Source: Rhodanobacter sp. MP7CTX1 (GTDB lineage Bacteria; Pseudomonadota; Gammaproteobacteria; Xanthomonadales; Rhodanobacteraceae). Taken from it: 64,000 nt of DNA. Of this stretch, positions 26,135 to 36,073 are shown piece after piece. A program made the position numbers and the translations under genes. The stretch is taken from the NCBI RefSeq assembly GCF_014205795.1, contig NZ_JACHCN010000007.1, positions 159,769 through 223,768 of the forward strand. The letters run 5' to 3'. Position 1 is the first letter of the stretch; each line of letters begins with the position of its first letter. Under the pieces are notes generated by a model that saw only the letters and a list, made by a program, of their open reading frames with translations, made no database searches and was not told the origin of the DNA.

Positions 26135-27670
26135 ATGTCGCAGGATAAATCTACAGGCGCGGTCGACGTTCTGCTCATTGGCGCCGGAATCATGAGTGCA
26201 ACATTGGGCACCTTCCTGAAGGAGCTGGAGCCATCACTCACCGTTTCCCTGTACGAGACGCTACACGATTGCGCACTGGAGAGTTCGGAGGGATGGAACA
26301 ACGCAGGTACTGGCCACGCCGCCAATTGCGAGTTGAACTACACCCCAGAGCGCGCGGATGGAAGCATCGATATCTCCGAAGCGCTTCAGGTCAATGTCGA
26401 GTTCGACCTGTCGCGACAGCTGTGGACCTACCTGGTACGAAAGGGCGCCATTGCGGATCCACAAGCCTTCATCAACGCCTGCCCGCACATGAGCTTTGTC
26501 TGGGGCGAAGAGAATGTGGAGTTTCTTCGAGCACGCTTCAAAGCCATGTCTGCCAACCACTGCTACGAAGGCATGGAATACAGCGAAGACAGCCAGCAAA
26601 TTGCGCAATGGGCTCCGCTGATCATCGAGGGTCGACAGACGGGGCAAACCATCGCCGCCACACGGATGATTACCGGCGCGGATGTCGACTACGGCGCGCT
26701 CACGCATCTGCTGGTCAATCAGCTGAGTGCTCAGGCTGGCTTCTCCGTTCACTACAAGCATCGCGTAGTCGGTTTGCATCGGGAGGCCGACGGCAGATGG
26801 CGTGTTGAGGTCAAGGATATTGAAAGCGGGAAGACTCACGCCACCTTGGCGAAGTTTGTTTTCATCGGTGCCGGCGGCGGTGCCATTGAACTCTTGCAGA
26901 AGTCCGGCATTCCTGGGGGCCATGGATTCGGTGGCTTTCCGGTCAGCGGCATTTGGTTGCGTTGTGATGTCGACGCCGTGAGCAAGCGCCATCACGCAAA
27001 GGTCTATGGCAAGGCCGGGCATGGTTCTCCTCCGATGTCCGTGCCGCATCTCGATACGCGGATCATTGGAGGCAAGAAGTCGTTGTTATTCGGACCATAT
27101 GCCGGATTTTCGACCAAGTTTCTGAAGTACGGTTCATATGCGGACCTATTCGAATCCATCCGGCCAGGCAACCTCCTTCCGCTGCTTGAGGTTGCCAAGG
27201 ACAATTGGCCACTCAGCGAGTATCTCATTGGCCAAGTCCTTCAGTCGTCAGGTCACATGTTTTCCCTGCTTCAGCAATTTTTCCCCAACGCAAAGAAGCA
27301 TGACTGGCGTGAGGCAGTCGCGGGACAGCGTGTGCAGATCATCAAGCCGGATCCTCAAAAGAGAGGTGTGCTCGAGTTCGGTACCGAGCTTGTCGCCGCA
27401 GAGGACAATTCGCTTGTCGCCTTGCTGGGCGCATCCCCCGGCGCGTCGACGGCCGCGTTCATTGCGATCGAAGTTCTGCAAAAATGTTTTGCGCCAAAGT
27501 TAACCCCCGGCGGTTGGCTGCCAAAACTCAAGGAAATGATCCCTACCTATGGGGTTGATCTGAAGCAGGATGCCGATGCTTGTCGAGAGACGCGTGCCGT
27601 CACGGCATCAATCCTCAAGCTTGAAAACATACCAAACTCAAAGCCGGCCAAGCCAAGAGTAAAGAAGTGA
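26135..27670 (+). CDS. mqo: Malate:quinone oxidoreductase
   Basis: A 511-residue FAD-dependent peripheral membrane enzyme that oxidises malate to oxaloacetate and reduces quinone, bypassing NAD-linked malate dehydrogenase. The FAD-binding start [19 protein letters not shown] and the family signatures [39 protein letters not shown] and [17 protein letters not shown] are all present. Length fits the family. The start at 26135 follows TTGGAGAC at good spacing. It follows fumC and the cupin gene; coupling to fumarase is metabolically direct. Confidence 0.96.
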   Translation: MSQDKSTGAVDVLLIGAGIMSATLGTFLKELEPSLTVSLYETLHDCALESSEGWNNAGTGHAANCELNYTPERADGSIDISEALQVNVEFDLSRQLWTYLVRKGAIADPQAFINACPHMSFVWGEENVEFLRARFKAMSANHCYEGMEYSEDSQQIAQWAPLIIEGRQTGQTIAATRMITGADVDYGALTHLLVNQLSAQAGFSVHYKHRVVGLHREADGRWRVEVKDIESGKTHATLAKFVFIGAGGGAIELLQKSGIPGGHGFGGFPVSGIWLRCDVDAVSKRHHAKVYGKAGHGSPPMSVPHLDTRIIGGKKSLLFGPYAGFSTKFLKYGSYADLFESIRPGNLLPLLEVAKDNWPLSEYLIGQVLQSSGHMFSLLQQFFPNAKKHDWREAVAGQRVQIIKPDPQKRGVLEFGTELVAAEDNSLVALLGASPGASTAAFIAIEVLQKCFAPKLTPGGWLPKLKEMIPTYGVDLKQDADACRETRAVTASILKLENIPNSKPAKPRVKK

Positions 27671-27814
27671 GCCATAGTTGACGGTACCGAGAGCGTCGAC
27701 AATGCCCCCGCAAGTCATGGTCCCGCATCGGTTGAGCAGGATGAGCTGCCCCAGGCGCTTCGACCAGTTCTATAAATCGTAAGTGCCCAGGCGCATGGAT
27801 CTGGATGAAGCCTG

Positions 27815-29068
27815 ATGACCTCCAATGAGCGTCGCAATCTCGTCCTCATTTTCGCGCGGACACTTTTCATCAACGGCCAGGCCACCGATCAGACCGTGGC
27901 GGCGGCTGAGCGTCTTGCCCGTGCACTTGGCTTACGTGCGAACGTCACCGCACGCTGGGGAGAACTTCAACTGCGCTCCGATAGCACGGGGGACAGTTTA
28001 ATCACCCAACTATCGGCTGATCCCGCTGGGGTCGATATGGGGCGCGTAGCATCGACGATGCAGGCGATAGAGGATGTGGAGTCCGGGCGGCTCGCGCCAG
28101 ATACCGCAACGAAAGTGATCAGCTTGATATCGCGTGCGCCCCCCGCACCAACGTGGCTCTTCGCGCTTGCTGCGGCGGCAGGTGCCGTAGCGCTATCCGT
28201 GATTTTTGGCGGCGGCCATCTCGTTTCCACGATCCTGATATTCGTGAGCGCCGGATCTGGAGCCTTCTTACGCCGAGCTCTCTCACATCTCAGTACCAAC
28301 GAATTTCTGCAACCATTTTGCGCAGCCATACTGGCAGGCGTTATCGGCGCGTTGGCGGTTCGATTCGGTCTGAGCTCATCACTGCGCCTTGTCGCAGTTT
28401 GTCCGTGCATGGTCCTGGTGCCAGGACCACACTTCCTCAATAGTGCCATGGATCTTATAAGCGGCCGTGTCCATCTTGGCGCAGCGCGATTGGTCTATGC
28501 CGGCCTCATCGTCGTTGCAATCTCGACGGGGTTGCTTCTGGGCCTGGCTCTGCTTGGCCTTGATCTCCCAGTCGATCCACCGGGACGTACTGTTGCTTTA
28601 TGGCAGGATGTGATTGCCGCCGGCATTGCGGTTGCTTCATACAGCACCTTCTTTTCCATGCCGTTGAACATGCTGCACTGGCCGGTGGCGGTGGGCATGC
28701 TGGCCCATGCCCTGCGCTGGGTTGCACTTATCGTGTTCGGCTTTGGTGCCGCCGCCGGCGCACTTGTCGCTTGCATCGTCGTCGGATTGATACTCACTCC
28801 AGTTTCTCGCCGCTCGCATATGCCGTTTGCAGCCATCGGCTTCGCTGCCGTCGTGTCGATGATTCCCGGCGTCTATCTTTTCAGGATGATGAGTGGGCTT
28901 GTGCAGATTGCCGGTGGTGCACAGCCAACGCTGTCGTTGATAGGGGGAGCGATCTCTGACGGTATGACTGCCTCGACCATCACTCTCGCGATGAGCCTCG
29001 GTCTCGTCATTCCAAAAATAATCATTGACCGATTCAGCAATCCATCAACACCAGCGGAAAAGTCCTGA
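27815..29068 (+). CDS. ThrE-family threonine/serine exporter
   Basis: A 417-residue inner-membrane protein with the two-part architecture of ThrE. The N-terminal cytosolic domain (residues 1-110) includes [16 protein letters not shown] and [11 protein letters not shown]. About ten membrane helices follow from residue 113, with [40 protein letters not shown] and [19 protein letters not shown]. Fused single-chain forms join the domains that are split as YjjP and YjjB in enterobacteria. It likely exports threonine or serine using the proton gradient. It stands alone 145 bp after mqo. Confidence 0.88.
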   Translation: MTSNERRNLVLIFARTLFINGQATDQTVAAAERLARALGLRANVTARWGELQLRSDSTGDSLITQLSADPAGVDMGRVASTMQAIEDVESGRLAPDTATKVISLISRAPPAPTWLFALAAAAGAVALSVIFGGGHLVSTILIFVSAGSGAFLRRALSHLSTNEFLQPFCAAILAGVIGALAVRFGLSSSLRLVAVCPCMVLVPGPHFLNSAMDLISGRVHLGAARLVYAGLIVVAISTGLLLGLALLGLDLPVDPPGRTVALWQDVIAAGIAVASYSTFFSMPLNMLHWPVAVGMLAHALRWVALIVFGFGAAAGALVACIVVGLILTPVSRRSHMPFAAIGFAAVVSMIPGVYLFRMMSGLVQIAGGAQPTLSLIGGAISDGMTASTITLAMSLGLVIPKIIIDRFSNPSTPAEKS

Positions 29069-29680
29069 CATTGAAAGCGATGTCGATGCTCGCCAGGAGG
29101 TCTGGCGCGGTAGCTACGGCTATACCTGGGCTAGGGCGCACCACGGAGGTCGCGCATGCCAGGGCGCCCCATGGCCGCCTTGGATAACTTGCCCCTGTCG
29201 TCGGTAACGGTGAGGAAATAGCCGCAACTAGCCGAGCAAGCGTCGGAAAGACGATCAGGGCAAGTTATCAGGGCAGAGGAGGGCGATCTCGCCGCGATTC
29301 TTCGGTCAGATCCAGGGAGTCCGAGTTCGTTCGCTCTGAAACCAATTCAGCTGAATCCGATCAGGGGAGCAGCTCCTGCGACTTATGTAGCGAATCCGCC
29401 ACCTGCAGACCGTCCATCTATCAAACGATATCGCATATCAGGGTGCTTGAACTCTGACGCCGCCGGGCTTGCGGCATTGCCTATTTAATTGATGCAACGC
29501 ATGGCCTTGTCCGCGAGCGGGCCTGGCGTAGCGGAGGGCCAAGCGGCCATCGCGGGAGGTCCGCTTCCGACTGGGGGGGAGGAAGTCTCTTTCTACGCGC
29601 CCCATTTTCTGGAGAACATTGCGAGTAACAGCGGAGTCTGATTCAATCGCTCGAATGAATTGTTCAAGGTCGTTCGTGTA
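29069..29680. other. Intergenic region with a long inverted repeat
   Basis: No gene is supported. A minus-strand frame at 29438-29731 lacks motifs. The inverted repeat at 29183-29269 is the only clear structure. Confidence 0.4.
29183..29269. repeat. 12-bp perfect inverted repeat with a 63-nt spacer
   Basis: GATAACTTGCCC (29183-29194) is exactly complementary to GGGCAAGTTATC (29258-29269). It lies 115 bp past the ThrE-like gene. There is no T run directly after it. It could fold as a long-looped stem in the mRNA, or mark the ends of a lost small element. Confidence 0.5.
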
Positions 29681-30322
29681 ATGGGATGGAGTCACAACGT
29701 CACGGTGAGTGGGCGCACCGCAGCCTCGCAAGAAGGCATGCCGCCGGCGAAGCCTTTCGATCTGTTTCCGACTCGCATTTGGCAGGTTTCGTTGAACCGG
29801 TTTTCGTCGCGTTTCGCTGAATGGTTAGCGACAATCGAAGCCTTGCGGGCAGCTGCTCCGATTCCTGCAGGAAGGACCAATCGCGGAGGCTGGAATAGTA
29901 CGGATAACGCCGTCCTGCATCAGCCCATCTTCGGCGAGTTGCACAAAACCATACGCGACTATTGCCTGCAGGCGTTCAACGAAATGGGGTTGGCCTCGCC
30001 TGCGTTCGAATTGCAGTCATGGGCGAATATCCATGATCGAGGTGGGTTCAACTTTCAGCATATGCACGAAGGGGCGCTGCTCTGCGGAACATTCTATCTG
30101 CAGGTTCCAGAAGGCTCCGGCGCGCTGGTATTCAAGGACCCGCGACCCGGCGTGCACAATTCCTATGCCAAGGGTTCCGGAGCAAACGCATTCAAGGACA
30201 TCCAGCTGCATCCCTCAGCCGGACTGCTTGTTCTGTTCCCTCATTGGTTCGAGCACTTCGTTGAGCCGCATGGCAACGATACGCCGCGCATCTGCATCCC
30301 GTTCAACGCGCTGCCGCCTTGA
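29681..30322 (+). CDS. Putative 2OG-Fe(II) oxygenase (TIGR02466-type)
   Basis: A 213-residue protein resembling the short 2-oxoglutarate/iron oxygenases of the TIGR02466 family. FPTRIWQVSL starts the conserved part. ELQSWANIHDRGGFNFQHMH carries the first iron ligand region, followed by GTFYLQVPEGSGALVFKDPR. LLVLFPHWFEHFVEPHGND holds the second His and RICIPFNA the 2OG-binding Arg. Such proteins may hydroxylate proteins or small molecules; the substrate is unknown. ATG at 29681 is preferred. A TTG at 29660 and an ATG at 29738 are alternatives, the latter with its ribosome site too close. Confidence 0.82.
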   Translation: MGWSHNVTVSGRTAASQEGMPPAKPFDLFPTRIWQVSLNRFSSRFAEWLATIEALRAAAPIPAGRTNRGGWNSTDNAVLHQPIFGELHKTIRDYCLQAFNEMGLASPAFELQSWANIHDRGGFNFQHMHEGALLCGTFYLQVPEGSGALVFKDPRPGVHNSYAKGSGANAFKDIQLHPSAGLLVLFPHWFEHFVEPHGNDTPRICIPFNALPP

Positions 30323-30450
30323 GCCGCGCGCACACCAATGGGCGCGACGGCACTGCCTGCTCATCTAGCGGAGGCTTTTTGTGGAGAAGCTTCAGTCCTC
30401 CACACCGCCCACCTTTCGCATAGCGCAATCGGCATACACGGCAACCGTCT

Positions 30451-31992
30451 TCAGCCGTTGATGTAAATGGGATTGCCTACCATCAGCAGTTCGCCACCAG
30501 TGCCAAGCACGTTGGCACGGACCCAGTGGCGCTTGCCGTCGCTGCTCCAATCGAATGACGCCGACTGCTGCGCGCCATGGATGGCCAGATCGGCATTGGG
30601 CTGTATCGTCTTGCCATCGGCAATGATTTCGATATGGTCACCAGCCAGTGCTGATGTCGTGACTGTGATTTTCACGGTGCTTCCCGCTGAAGCGGATAGC
30701 GCATCGCCCATCTCGGCTGTCTGGTCGCCTGCGCGCGCGGTCAGGTCGAGCATGCGATCGCGAGTGCCTTGCACGTCGATGAAGACGTGCCCCGCACGAA
30801 TGCCATCCAGGATGGCCGGCATGGAAAGTTCGCGCGCATGTACCACCGTGGTCGGTGTTCCGATCGGGATGCTGCTGCCCGGAAGGTATACCACCGATTT
30901 GGCATCATGGTTGTCGCTGCCACCGATCGCTGTGAGGCGATAGCCTTTGCTGATCTGATTCTGCCAGAACGGGATCCCCGATAGCGCTGGACGTATGGCA
31001 TCCGGACCGTTGACCGCTTCGATAGCCTGGACGAGATGCATGTCCACAGGATCTTTGGGCGCCCAACCACAACCCATGCATGTCTCGTCATCGGGGCGTC
31101 TCGCATGGTTGATCGAGATCACTCCATGCAAGGTCGAGACGTTGCGCAACAGAGCATTCCAATCCGGTACCGATGCACTACCCACCCGAAAATCGACGGG
31201 CTGGGATGCGCCGAACAGATTGGCGTGGCCGCTGAACGTGGTCAGCTCGCGCGCCGGCATCAGCAGAAGGCGGTCGAAGTACGGCTGCAGCTCCCGGATA
31301 TCATTGAACTGCGACACCGTGTTGTGATCGCTCAGCGCGATGAAGTCCAATCCACGATTCACCGCCGCTTCAACAGTCAGGAACAACGGGCAGGGAACAC
31401 GTTGCGCTCTGCTCTGGTTGGTACAGCTGCCATCGCTGTGTGCCCCGTGCATATGCAGGTCGCCGCGGTACCAGCCGGCTTCCTTTCGCAGTGGCGGGTT
31501 CAAGACATCCGGGCCCCATGCTGTTGCGGCGTCATGAGCAAACCAGACGCGTGCGGTGTAACTCGCATGCGCGTTGTTTCGAATATTGGGAATGCCCAAG
31601 AGCAGCGTCCAGCGACCGGGGCGAATTGCCCCCGGAAGATACGACGGCGTGGCGTCGGTGGCCGATACAGTGAAGACGTGTTTGCTACCGCCGCTCCAAC
31701 CTCGAAAACCATCCTGGCCCCGAAACCCATCCGGACCCAGCAGCCCGAGATCGACGGTGGTGTGCTGCTCTATGCCGGTGTAGTCGAAGGCGACCGTGAT
31801 GCGCGTGACACCAGGGGGCACATCGAACGGCACACTGCGATAGGTCTCGTTGTCTCGCCCGTCGATGTCGCCGTGCAAGATGCGATCCTGTGCCATGGCA
31901 CAGAAGCTGGCCGCCACCAACGTGGATCCCAGGAAGAGTCGCAGGAGGCGACGCCTTGTTGCATGGAAGGTTGCAGACATGTCCGATACCAT
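30451..31992 (-). CDS. Exported PHP-domain metallohydrolase (CehA/McbA family)
   Basis: A 513-residue secreted hydrolase. The N-terminus has RRRLLRLFLGSTLVAASF and a likely cleavage after CAMAQ. An N-terminal beta-sandwich (about 35-170) precedes the PHP domain with its metal motifs: GDLHMHGAHSDGSC, DFIALSDHNTVSQ, SGHANLFG, ISINHARRPDDE and IGGSDNHDAKS. A small C-terminal domain follows. CehA/McbA relatives cleave carbamate or phosphoester bonds; which applies here is not visible. It starts about 7 bases after the TonB receptor stop on the same strand, so it is the last gene of the FecI-FecR-receptor operon. ATG at 31980 is an alternative start. Confidence 0.87.
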   Translation of the reverse strand: MVSDMSATFHATRRRLLRLFLGSTLVAASFCAMAQDRILHGDIDGRDNETYRSVPFDVPPGVTRITVAFDYTGIEQHTTVDLGLLGPDGFRGQDGFRGWSGGSKHVFTVSATDATPSYLPGAIRPGRWTLLLGIPNIRNNAHASYTARVWFAHDAATAWGPDVLNPPLRKEAGWYRGDLHMHGAHSDGSCTNQSRAQRVPCPLFLTVEAAVNRGLDFIALSDHNTVSQFNDIRELQPYFDRLLLMPARELTTFSGHANLFGASQPVDFRVGSASVPDWNALLRNVSTLHGVISINHARRPDDETCMGCGWAPKDPVDMHLVQAIEAVNGPDAIRPALSGIPFWQNQISKGYRLTAIGGSDNHDAKSVVYLPGSSIPIGTPTTVVHARELSMPAILDGIRAGHVFIDVQGTRDRMLDLTARAGDQTAEMGDALSASAGSTVKITVTTSALAGDHIEIIADGKTIQPNADLAIHGAQQSASFDWSSDGKRHWVRANVLGTGGELLMVGNPIYING

Positions 31993-31998
31993 CACGAT

Positions 31999-34803
31999 TT
32001 AAAAGCGATACATGACGGAAGCGCGCAACGAGCGTCCCAACAACGGGCGCGCGATGAACACCGTAGCCCCTGCATCGCTGCTCTTCAATTCGCCGGAGCG
32101 CGGATTGCCCTCGGTCAAGCCAAGCGAGTTGTTGAGGTTGTCGGCATACAGGAATACCGATAGATCTTGCGTCGCTTGATAACGAGCGCTGAAGCCAATC
32201 GTGTGGTACTGCGGCAAAACGACTGAATTGGCGGTATCGGTATAACGCCTGCCTTCGTACTCGAAGGACATCTGCAAGCGGATCTTGTTTTGAAGCAAGT
32301 TCAGGCCGGGCACGATGCGCGCACTAACCTTGGGTACGCGGATCAACTGATTATCGTCATAGTCCAGCAATACAGGCGCACCGGCAACGACCGTCGTATA
32401 GCTCAGGCCCTTGTACTTGGGATCTTCCAGCGTGGCGTCGTACTGCACATCGAATAGCGATGAAGGATAGAAGGTACCTTCGAGCTCCAGGCCATAGGTT
32501 TCCGTATTTGCATAACCGGTCTCCGCAGTCGAAGCGCCAGTATTGATGTTGAATGCGTAGTTGCTGAAGTTGACGTCGTTATATTTTGTATAGAAAACCG
32601 TCGCGTAGGCATCGAGATAGCGGTTGCTGAATTTGTACCCGATCTCGGGCAGGACCATGGTCTGCGTAATCGGCGTGGCAGTCGGTGTGGTGATGTATGA
32701 ACTTAGATTGGGCAGGCGAAAGGTCGATGTATAGCGTGCAAACAACCCCTGGTGATTGTCGAACTGGTAGTTCGCACCAAGAGTCCAGCCAAGCTTGTCG
32801 AAGCTATGGTTGTAATCCACGAACTGACCACTGCCAGTGAGGATGTTCGAGCTCCAGGGCGTGCCGAGATTCACCGTCTCCGGGCTTTCAGTCCAGCCCT
32901 GCGTATTCACCTTCTCCCAGCGTGCGCCCGCGTCTATGCGTAGCTTGTCCGTGACCTGCGATTCGTCGGAAAAGTAGAACGCATTGGTCGCTGATGTACC
33001 GCTTGCGTGTGCCCATTCGTAGCCGTTCGCGTAGATGCCGTTGTCAGTCAGCATGCCAATGGGGGTGCCGTTGGCGTTTACCGCAGCCAGATTCAATAGG
33101 CGCGCGTTATCGGATGCATCCATCAATACGGATGAGGAATACCGATCAAAACTCTGGTCGAAATGCGCATAGTAATAGCCGAACGTGACATCGTGCGTCT
33201 GGTCGCCAAATTCGAATTTTCGCATCAGACGCGTGTCGCTGGTGATTTCGTTCATCGGCATGGTGATGCCCCGCAAGCCGCCGAGCACGACCAGGCCGTT
33301 ACCGTTCTGATTCGCGTTATTGAACACTTGATTCGGCGCATTGACGTACTGAAGCTGCATGCCACTGGCCGCAGGATAGTACTCGGCCAGCCGAGACTGC
33401 GCTGAAGCCAGGAAGGTCGCTGCTGTCTCTACGGCATTCGGATAAACGCCATTACGCTGGGTGTCGGTATCGCTGTAGCGCAGACCCTCGGCGACCTTCC
33501 AATCATCACCGAGGTTGTAGTCAAACTTGAAGGTGAGTTGGGTACGCTTCACTTGCGTGCCGAGGCTGTTATCGAAGTTGTAGTCGCTTCCGTTGCCCTG
33601 TTGCAACTGCATGTGCTCAGTCTCGGGGCCGGCCAGCGTACCGTAATTACCGTTCACGCCTGGCACCGCCACGAGATCTCCACTCGGGTTCCTATACATG
33701 GGAATGCCAAGGTCAAGCGCCACCTTGTCGTCCATGTGCTTCACGTCGAAGCTGACATCACCGTTTTCGAACGTACGCGAAAGCGTCGCACGCAATTGGC
33801 CGCCCTTGTCGTTATTGAAGCCGGGATCGCGAATGCCGTCATCGACCCGATAGAAACCGCCGGTACTCAACTTCCAGCCATCTCCAAGCGGCGTGCCGTA
33901 CCAGAAATCCACGCGATTCAGGTCATAGTTGCCGACCGTATATTTAATGAGCCCTTCGGCCACGTCATCTACCTGGCGCGGAATAAAGTTGATCGCGCCC
34001 GCCGGTGCGTTGGAGTAGAAAATTGACGATGGGCCGCCGCGCACGACTTCGATGCGATCGATGGTTTCGTCGAGACGAAAGGCCTGATCCGCATTGAGGT
34101 ACCCCAGAGCGGGATCGTGCTGCACAGGAATGCCGTCTTCGAGCAGGTTTACCGAACCGAAGCCGTCGACCGGGATGCCCCGTGCCCGAATGTTGCCGCT
34201 GGCCTCACCGCCGGAATCCTCCACCCAAAATCCCGGCACGGACTTCACGGCGTCGGTGACGCTCGTTGGGGCTTCCATGCGCAACCGGTCTTCATCGATG
34301 GTGGTGATCGAGTAGCTCGTCTCCGCTTTCGTGCGGACGCCCACACCGGATCGCGCGGTGACGACCACCTGATCGAGTTCCTTGGTGTTGTTGCTTGCAG
34401 TGGGCGTACCGCCACCGTTGGGGCCGGAAGGGTTACTACCTGTTGTCGTCGGGGCAGGGGCGGCTGGCAACACGGCACTCGACGACACGTTTCCCGGGAC
34501 GATCGTCACCGTACCGGGCGTGATGAAGCGATAGGTAAGTCCAGTGCCTTTCAACAGCTGTTGCAACTGCTGCACCGACGCTAGTCCCGCTGCTGCACCG
34601 GGGCTGCGCACGCTATCGGCAATCTTCGATCCATAGACGATCTGCATGCCCGTTTCATGAGCGAAGCGATCCAGTGCCTGCGCGAGCGGCATGGCCGCGA
34701 TGGCTGCGGTGTGCTGTGTCGGCACGGGCGTTTCGGCGAAAGCAAGCCACGGCGAGTTGCTGGCGAGCACAAGGGCTATTTGAAGGGCAAGACGATTGCG
34801 CAT
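31999..34803 (-). CDS. TonB-dependent transducer receptor with STN domain (FecA-like)
   Basis: A 934-residue outer-membrane receptor that both imports a ligand and signals. A signal peptide (LALQIALVLASNSPWLAFA) is followed by a secretin/TonB N-terminal (STN) domain, about residues 28-100, with AMPLAQALDRFAHETGMQIV. This periplasmic signalling domain contacts FecR-type anti-sigma factors. A Gly/Thr/Pro-rich linker leads to the TonB box (LDQVVVTARSG), the plug (RIEVVRGGPSSIFYSNAPAG) and a barrel ending in VMYRF. ATG at 34803 is chosen; an in-frame GTG at 34851 lacks a ribosome site. It forms one unit with the sigma/anti-sigma pair upstream and a PHP hydrolase downstream. The ligand is probably a ferric chelate or organic compound processed by that hydrolase. 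Confidence 0.93.
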   Translation of the reverse strand: MRNRLALQIALVLASNSPWLAFAETPVPTQHTAAIAAMPLAQALDRFAHETGMQIVYGSKIADSVRSPGAAAGLASVQQLQQLLKGTGLTYRFITPGTVTIVPGNVSSSAVLPAAPAPTTTGSNPSGPNGGGTPTASNNTKELDQVVVTARSGVGVRTKAETSYSITTIDEDRLRMEAPTSVTDAVKSVPGFWVEDSGGEASGNIRARGIPVDGFGSVNLLEDGIPVQHDPALGYLNADQAFRLDETIDRIEVVRGGPSSIFYSNAPAGAINFIPRQVDDVAEGLIKYTVGNYDLNRVDFWYGTPLGDGWKLSTGGFYRVDDGIRDPGFNNDKGGQLRATLSRTFENGDVSFDVKHMDDKVALDLGIPMYRNPSGDLVAVPGVNGNYGTLAGPETEHMQLQQGNGSDYNFDNSLGTQVKRTQLTFKFDYNLGDDWKVAEGLRYSDTDTQRNGVYPNAVETAATFLASAQSRLAEYYPAASGMQLQYVNAPNQVFNNANQNGNGLVVLGGLRGITMPMNEITSDTRLMRKFEFGDQTHDVTFGYYYAHFDQSFDRYSSSVLMDASDNARLLNLAAVNANGTPIGMLTDNGIYANGYEWAHASGTSATNAFYFSDESQVTDKLRIDAGARWEKVNTQGWTESPETVNLGTPWSSNILTGSGQFVDYNHSFDKLGWTLGANYQFDNHQGLFARYTSTFRLPNLSSYITTPTATPITQTMVLPEIGYKFSNRYLDAYATVFYTKYNDVNFSNYAFNINTGASTAETGYANTETYGLELEGTFYPSSLFDVQYDATLEDPKYKGLSYTTVVAGAPVLLDYDDNQLIRVPKVSARIVPGLNLLQNKIRLQMSFEYEGRRYTDTANSVVLPQYHTIGFSARYQATQDLSVFLYADNLNNSLGLTEGNPRSGELKSSDAGATVFIARPLLGRSLRASVMYRF

Positions 34804-34933
34804 TTTTGGCGAGACCTTTGAAGGGATCGGGAAGTTGGCCGACACAGGCACTCAATGCGCTGTGTTCTGACCGATACCTATCTAAGAGTCTCCGGCGCGG
34901 CGATCGGGTACCGCCCGTTTCGTGAATTTTTTC

Positions 34934-36073
34934 TTACAGCGATCCAGCCTTGGTATCGCCAGCGCCCGACGAGGCGATTACGCGTACCCGATCGCTGTCG
35001 TGCACTACGCGCACGCCAGGCAACGTCGCCAGATACGCACTGAAAGCCTGCGGATCATTCGCGTGAAATACACCGCTGATCTGCATATCAGCGATTCGCG
35101 CATCCTCAATGACCAGCGGCGTGGATGTGTACGCGTTGAAACGCTGTGCGACATCACTGATTGTTTCGTGCTGGAAGCGGATGTCCCTGGGTAGCCATGC
35201 TGTCGCCTGTTCGACTTGCCCTGGCCGGATCGTCCCGATGCCGGATGAGCTCAGTTGAATTTGCTCGCCCGCCGTTAGATCCGCGATCTTGTCGCCGCTT
35301 CTTTGCACTTGGGGGACGTCAATCTTTATCTCGCCGGCCCCTTCCCGCGGAGCATTCCACACACGGACGCGGCCGCTTATCACCGTCAGCGAATCGCTGT
35401 CCGCATCGCGCTTGACGTCAAAGACGGTGCCGATGTCCTGCAAGATATGTCCATCGACGCGCACCAGCATGGGCCGGCTCGGATCCTTGCCGACCGCGAA
35501 CAATGCGTTGCCGCGAATGACCTCGACTTGGCGATAGCGGGCATCGAAACGTACTTGGATCTGGCTGTTTCGGGCGAGCTGGATCAGGCTTCCGTCTGGA
35601 AGTCGAACGTCACGAATGGAATCCGCGTCTGCTGCATAGCTTTCCCGAAGATTGCCCGCTGTCATCCGCCACTGCCAACCGGCCAGCAACACCAACGCCA
35701 CGATCGCGGCGCATGCAACGGCTTGCGCGAGCGTGCGGCGCCATGGATGGCGATATTGCGGCGAAGCCAGGCTTTCGCGTGCCATGTCGGCCACAACAAG
35801 GGGAAATACCACGACAGGATTCTCGCGCCTTGCCTGCTCCACCAAGTCGGCGGCCGCCATCGTTTCCATCGATGCGGCAGCCTTGAGGTCGCCATGCATC
35901 TGCGCGATAGCCAGGTATTCAGCCACATGCGCAGGCGAAACGTGCAACCAGGCCAGGAACGCGGCGCGCTGGCGTTCGCTGGGATGATCCTGCTGTTCGA
36001 GATACCAGGCCACCGCCTGCTCGCTTATCCGGCGTGCGCGACGCCCAGCCTCAAAGTTCGTGGTCTTACTCAT
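34934..36073 (-). CDS. FecR-type anti-sigma factor
   Basis: A 379-residue inner-membrane regulator. The cytosolic N-terminus (DUF4880-like: SEQAVAWYLEQQDHPSERQR, LAWLHVSPAHVAEYLA) binds the sigma factor. One membrane helix (AVACAAIVALVLLAGWQW) crosses near residue 125. The periplasmic FecR domain follows (DIRDVRLPDGSLIQLARNSQ is typical), and a C-terminal STN-like segment (DVAQRFNAYTSTPLVIEDA) touches the receptor. It overlaps the sigma factor gene by 8 bp. It should hold the sigma factor until the receptor binds its ligand. Confidence 0.92.
   Translation of the reverse strand: MSKTTNFEAGRRARRISEQAVAWYLEQQDHPSERQRAAFLAWLHVSPAHVAEYLAIAQMHGDLKAAASMETMAAADLVEQARRENPVVVFPLVVADMARESLASPQYRHPWRRTLAQAVACAAIVALVLLAGWQWRMTAGNLRESYAADADSIRDVRLPDGSLIQLARNSQIQVRFDARYRQVEVIRGNALFAVGKDPSRPMLVRVDGHILQDIGTVFDVKRDADSDSLTVISGRVRVWNAPREGAGEIKIDVPQVQRSGDKIADLTAGEQIQLSSSGIGTIRPGQVEQATAWLPRDIRFQHETISDVAQRFNAYTSTPLVIEDARIADMQISGVFHANDPQAFSAYLATLPGVRVVHDSDRVRVIASSGAGDTKAGSL

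Noticed and set aside
31036..32163. 375-codon plus-strand open frame
   Set aside because: Antisense to the PHP hydrolase and receptor, which have complete domains; this frame has none.
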